A stretch of 64,000 nt of DNA from Lysobacter arenosi (GTDB lineage: Bacteria > Pseudomonadota > Gammaproteobacteria > Xanthomonadales > Xanthomonadaceae). A program made the translations under genes and the position numbers. Shown here piece after piece: positions 61,959 through 64,000 of this stretch. The notes below the pieces were generated by a model, which was given only the letters and a program-made list of their open reading frames with translations, had not been told where the DNA came from and ran no database searches. The stretch spans positions 3,777,001 through 3,841,000 of the forward strand of contig NZ_CP071517.1 of assembly GCF_016613475.2 (NCBI RefSeq), in the 5' to 3' direction. Position 1 is the stretch's first letter, and each line of letters starts with the position of its first letter.

Positions 61959-62780
61959 CTACAGGCGCGAGATTACCGACAGCGTCGGCTTGGACAGGTT
62001 GAGCGTGTAGAAGTGCAGGCCCGGCGCGCCGCCTGCGACCAGGCGCTGGCACATGGAGGCGACCAGGTCGGCGGCGAACTCGCGGATCGATTCGGCGTCG
62101 TCGCCGAAGGCCTGCATGCGCTTGCCTATCCAGCGCGGGATCTCGGCGCCGCAGGCATCGGAGAAGCGGCGCAGCTGGCTGAAGTTCGAGATCGGCATGA
62201 TGCCCGGCACGATCGGCACGGTGACACCCAGCCGGCGCACATCATCGACGAAGCGGAAGTACGCATCGGCGTTGTAGAAGTACTGGGTGATCGCGCCATC
62301 GGCACCGGCGTCGATCTTGGCCTTGAAGTGGCGCAGGTCGGCGTGGGCGTCATCGGCTTGCGGATGGCACTCGGGATAGCAGCCGACTTCGATGTGGAAG
62401 AAGCCGTCGTGCTCGCGGCGGATGAACTCGACCAGTTCGGTGGCGTAGCGGAAGTCGCCGGTGTGGCCCATGCCCGAGGGCAGGTCGCCGCGAAGCGCAA
62501 CGATGCGGTGGCAGCCCATGGCCTTGTAGCGTTCGAGCAGCTCGCCGAGCTCGGCGCGGGTTCCACCGACGCAGGACAGATGCGGAGCGGCGTCGAGGCC
62601 GTGGGTCTTGTGCAGGCGTTCGACGGTCTCCGGCGTGTAGCTCAGGGTCGAACCGCCGGCGCCGAACGTGCACGAGACGTACTCGGGGTTCTGCAACTTC
62701 AGCCTGGCCGCGGCCTTGTCCAGCTGCGCGCGCTGCTCGTCGGTCTTGGGCGGGTAGAACTCGAAGCTGATCGGGGTCAT
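61959..62780 (-). CDS. metF: Methylenetetrahydrofolate reductase
   Basis: A 273-residue flavoenzyme that reduces 5,10-methylenetetrahydrofolate to the 5-methyl form, the methyl donor used by MetE. Motifs are ISFEFYPPKTDEQRAQL, VSCTFGAGGST, PHLSCVGGTRAEL, RIVALRGDLPSG, ITQYFYNADAYFRFVDD and PIVPGIMPISNF. The start at 62780 gives the normal bacterial length; an upstream in-frame extension runs through the ahcY terminator. It lies downstream of ahcY on the same strand, and both serve the methyl cycle with metE. Confidence 0.96.
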   Translation of the reverse strand: MTPISFEFYPPKTDEQRAQLDKAAARLKLQNPEYVSCTFGAGGSTLSYTPETVERLHKTHGLDAAPHLSCVGGTRAELGELLERYKAMGCHRIVALRGDLPSGMGHTGDFRYATELVEFIRREHDGFFHIEVGCYPECHPQADDAHADLRHFKAKIDAGADGAITQYFYNADAYFRFVDDVRRLGVTVPIVPGIMPISNFSQLRRFSDACGAEIPRWIGKRMQAFGDDAESIREFAADLVASMCQRLVAGGAPGLHFYTLNLSKPTLSVISRL

Positions 62781-62852
62781 GCGTGGCCGCCGGTGCTGGG
62801 GTGGGACGTAGTCTATCGCTCTATCGCGATGGAGTGAAATGTGGGGGCGGGC

Positions 62853-62880
62853 AAAAAAACGGGCGCCGAAGCGCCCGTTT
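62853..62880 (-). terminator. Intrinsic terminator of ahcY
   Basis: On the minus strand AAACGGGCGC and GCGCCCGTTT form a ten-base-pair stem with a four-base loop, running into seven T residues. It lies 28 bases after the ahcY stop, so metF must have its own promoter or depend on read-through. Confidence 0.92.
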
Positions 62881-62908
62881 CCTTGCATCGCAAAACCGAC
62901 GCGATCGA

Positions 62909-64000
62909 TCAGTAGCGGTAGTGCTCCGGCTTGTACGGACCGTCCGCCGACACGCCCAGGTAGGCGGCCTGCTCGTCGGTCAGGCGGGTCAGCTTCACGC
63001 CGATCTTCTCCAGGTGCAGGCGCGCGACTTCCTCGTCGAGCTTCTTGGGCAGGATGTAGACCTTCGGCTCGTAGCTGTCCTTGTTCGCCCACAGGTCGAT
63101 CTGCGCCAGGGTCTGGTTCGAGAACGAGTTGGACATGACGAAGCTCGGGTGGCCGGTGGCGCAGCCCAAGTTCACCAGGCGGCCTTCGGCCAGCAGGAAG
63201 ATCGAGTTGCCACCCTTGAAGGTGTACTTGTCGACCTGCGGCTTGATGTTGAGGCGAACCGCGCCGGAGGCGTTGAGCTTGTCGACCTGGATCTCGTTGT
63301 CGAAGTGGCCGATGTTGCAGACGATCGCCTGGTCCTTCATCTGCGACATGTGCTCGAGCGTCAGCACGTCCTTGTTGCCGGTGGTGGTGACGTAGATGTC
63401 GCCACGGCCCAGCGTGCTCTCGACGGTGTTGACCTCGAAGCCTTCCATCGCCGCCTGCAGGGCATTGATCGGATCGATCTCGGTGACGACCACGCGCGCG
63501 CCGTAGGCACGCAGCGAGTGCGCCGAACCCTTGCCGACGTCGCCGTAACCGCAGACCACGGCGACCTTGCCGGCCAGCATCACGTCCATCGCGCGCTTGA
63601 GGCCGTCGGCCAGCGATTCACGGCAGCCGTAGAGGTTGTCGAACTTGGACTTGGTGACCGAGTCGTTGACGTTGATGGCAGGCACCAGCAGCGAGCCGGC
63701 TTCGGCCAGCTGGTACAGGCGGTGCACGCCGGTGGTGGTCTCTTCCGAGACGCCCTTCCAGTCGCGCACGACGGTGTGCCAGAAGCCCGGACGCTCGGCG
63801 TGGACGCGCTTGAGCAGGTCCTTGATCACCTGTTCTTCGTGGTTGCCCGAGGCGGTGTTGACCCAGTCGCTACCGTTCTCGAGCTCGTAACCCTTGTGGA
63901 TCAGCAGGGTGACGTCGCCGCCGTCGTCGACGACGAGCTGCGGGCCGAGGTACTTGTCGGCGCCGGTGCCCGGGAAGGTCAGGGCGGCGAGGGTGCAGTC
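62909..64000 (-). CDS. ahcY: Adenosylhomocysteinase, 5' end beyond the window
   Basis: The C-terminal 363 codons of S-adenosylhomocysteine hydrolase, which splits S-adenosylhomocysteine to adenosine and homocysteine. The frame stays open to the window edge ([20 protein letters not shown]). NAD-binding and active-site motifs include [49 protein letters not shown] and the end [10 protein letters not shown], whose Lys and Tyr contact NAD of the partner subunit. Homocysteine from this enzyme is the substrate of MetE. The start codon and any upstream control lie outside the window. Confidence 0.97.
   Translation of the reverse strand, partial: DCTLAALTFPGTGADKYLGPQLVVDDGGDVTLLIHKGYELENGSDWVNTASGNHEEQVIKDLLKRVHAERPGFWHTVVRDWKGVSEETTTGVHRLYQLAEAGSLLVPAINVNDSVTKSKFDNLYGCRESLADGLKRAMDVMLAGKVAVVCGYGDVGKGSAHSLRAYGARVVVTEIDPINALQAAMEGFEVNTVESTLGRGDIYVTTTGNKDVLTLEHMSQMKDQAIVCNIGHFDNEIQVDKLNASGAVRLNIKPQVDKYTFKGGNSIFLLAEGRLVNLGCATGHPSFVMSNSFSNQTLAQIDLWANKDSYEPKVYILPKKLDEEVARLHLEKIGVKLTRLTDEQAAYLGVSADGPYKPEHYRY

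Overview
The window is chromosomal DNA from a GC-rich gammaproteobacterium. Gene content points to the Xanthomonadaceae/Lysobacteraceae (Lysobacter-, Luteimonas- or Stenotrophomonas-like): a gap–pgk–pyk–class I aldolase glycolytic block, GDSL autotransporter esterase, S1/P1 nuclease, and REP-like intergenic palindromes. The family assignment is an inference from protein content; no rRNA is present. There is no prophage, IS element, CRISPR array or integrase. It reads as core chromosome with dense short operons.

Layout. 1–5.3 kb (minus): acetyl-CoA hydrolase/transferase; a sulfide-detoxification operon (persulfide-dioxygenase-like MBL protein plus two YeeE/YedE membrane proteins); S1/P1 nuclease; OmpW. 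5.5–8.6 kb: gap, truncated haemoglobin, a GT39-type membrane glycosyltransferase. 8.7–15.9 kb (minus): metE, a thioesterase, nrdB and nrdA, with one cobalamin riboswitch in front of metE and another in front of nrdA. 16–21.6 kb (plus): pgk, a HAD phosphatase, pyk, a metzincin-motif lipoprotein, class I fba. 21.6–28.2 kb: M14 carboxypeptidase, then a napEFDABC periplasmic nitrate reductase operon behind an FNR-like box. 28.2–34.3 kb: macro-domain protein, cysK, a two-gene RND efflux system. 34.3–40.8 kb: DUF3079 protein, M48 peptidase, lipoprotein, OmpA-family fusion, GNAT, TrmH methyltransferase, alpha/beta hydrolase. 40.9–53.4 kb: serine hydrolase, MDR oxidoreductase, prolyl iminopeptidase, AraC regulators, M28 peptidase, mscL, FAH-family protein, Rieske protein, SLC13 permease, trmB, thiG, thiS. 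53.6–57.1 kb: autotransporter esterase, tRNA-Gly(CCC), RimK-linked zinc protease and rimK. 57.1–64 kb: a 442-bp gap with a candidate sRNA, a two-component system, ilvE, two paralogous secreted proteins, metF and the 3' part of ahcY.

How the parts fit. Several genes serve methionine and one-carbon metabolism (metE, metF, ahcY). The cobalamin-independent methionine synthase and the class I ribonucleotide reductase both sit under B12 riboswitches, implying that B12-dependent isozymes are encoded elsewhere. An anaerobic/nitrate theme links nap, ompW and possibly the DUF3079 gene through FNR-like boxes. Three genes (a beta-lactamase-family hydrolase, the M28 peptidase, trmB) each carry an apparent single extra base at a GGCCC run. 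Because trmB is a housekeeping gene, sequencing error is the first explanation to test.
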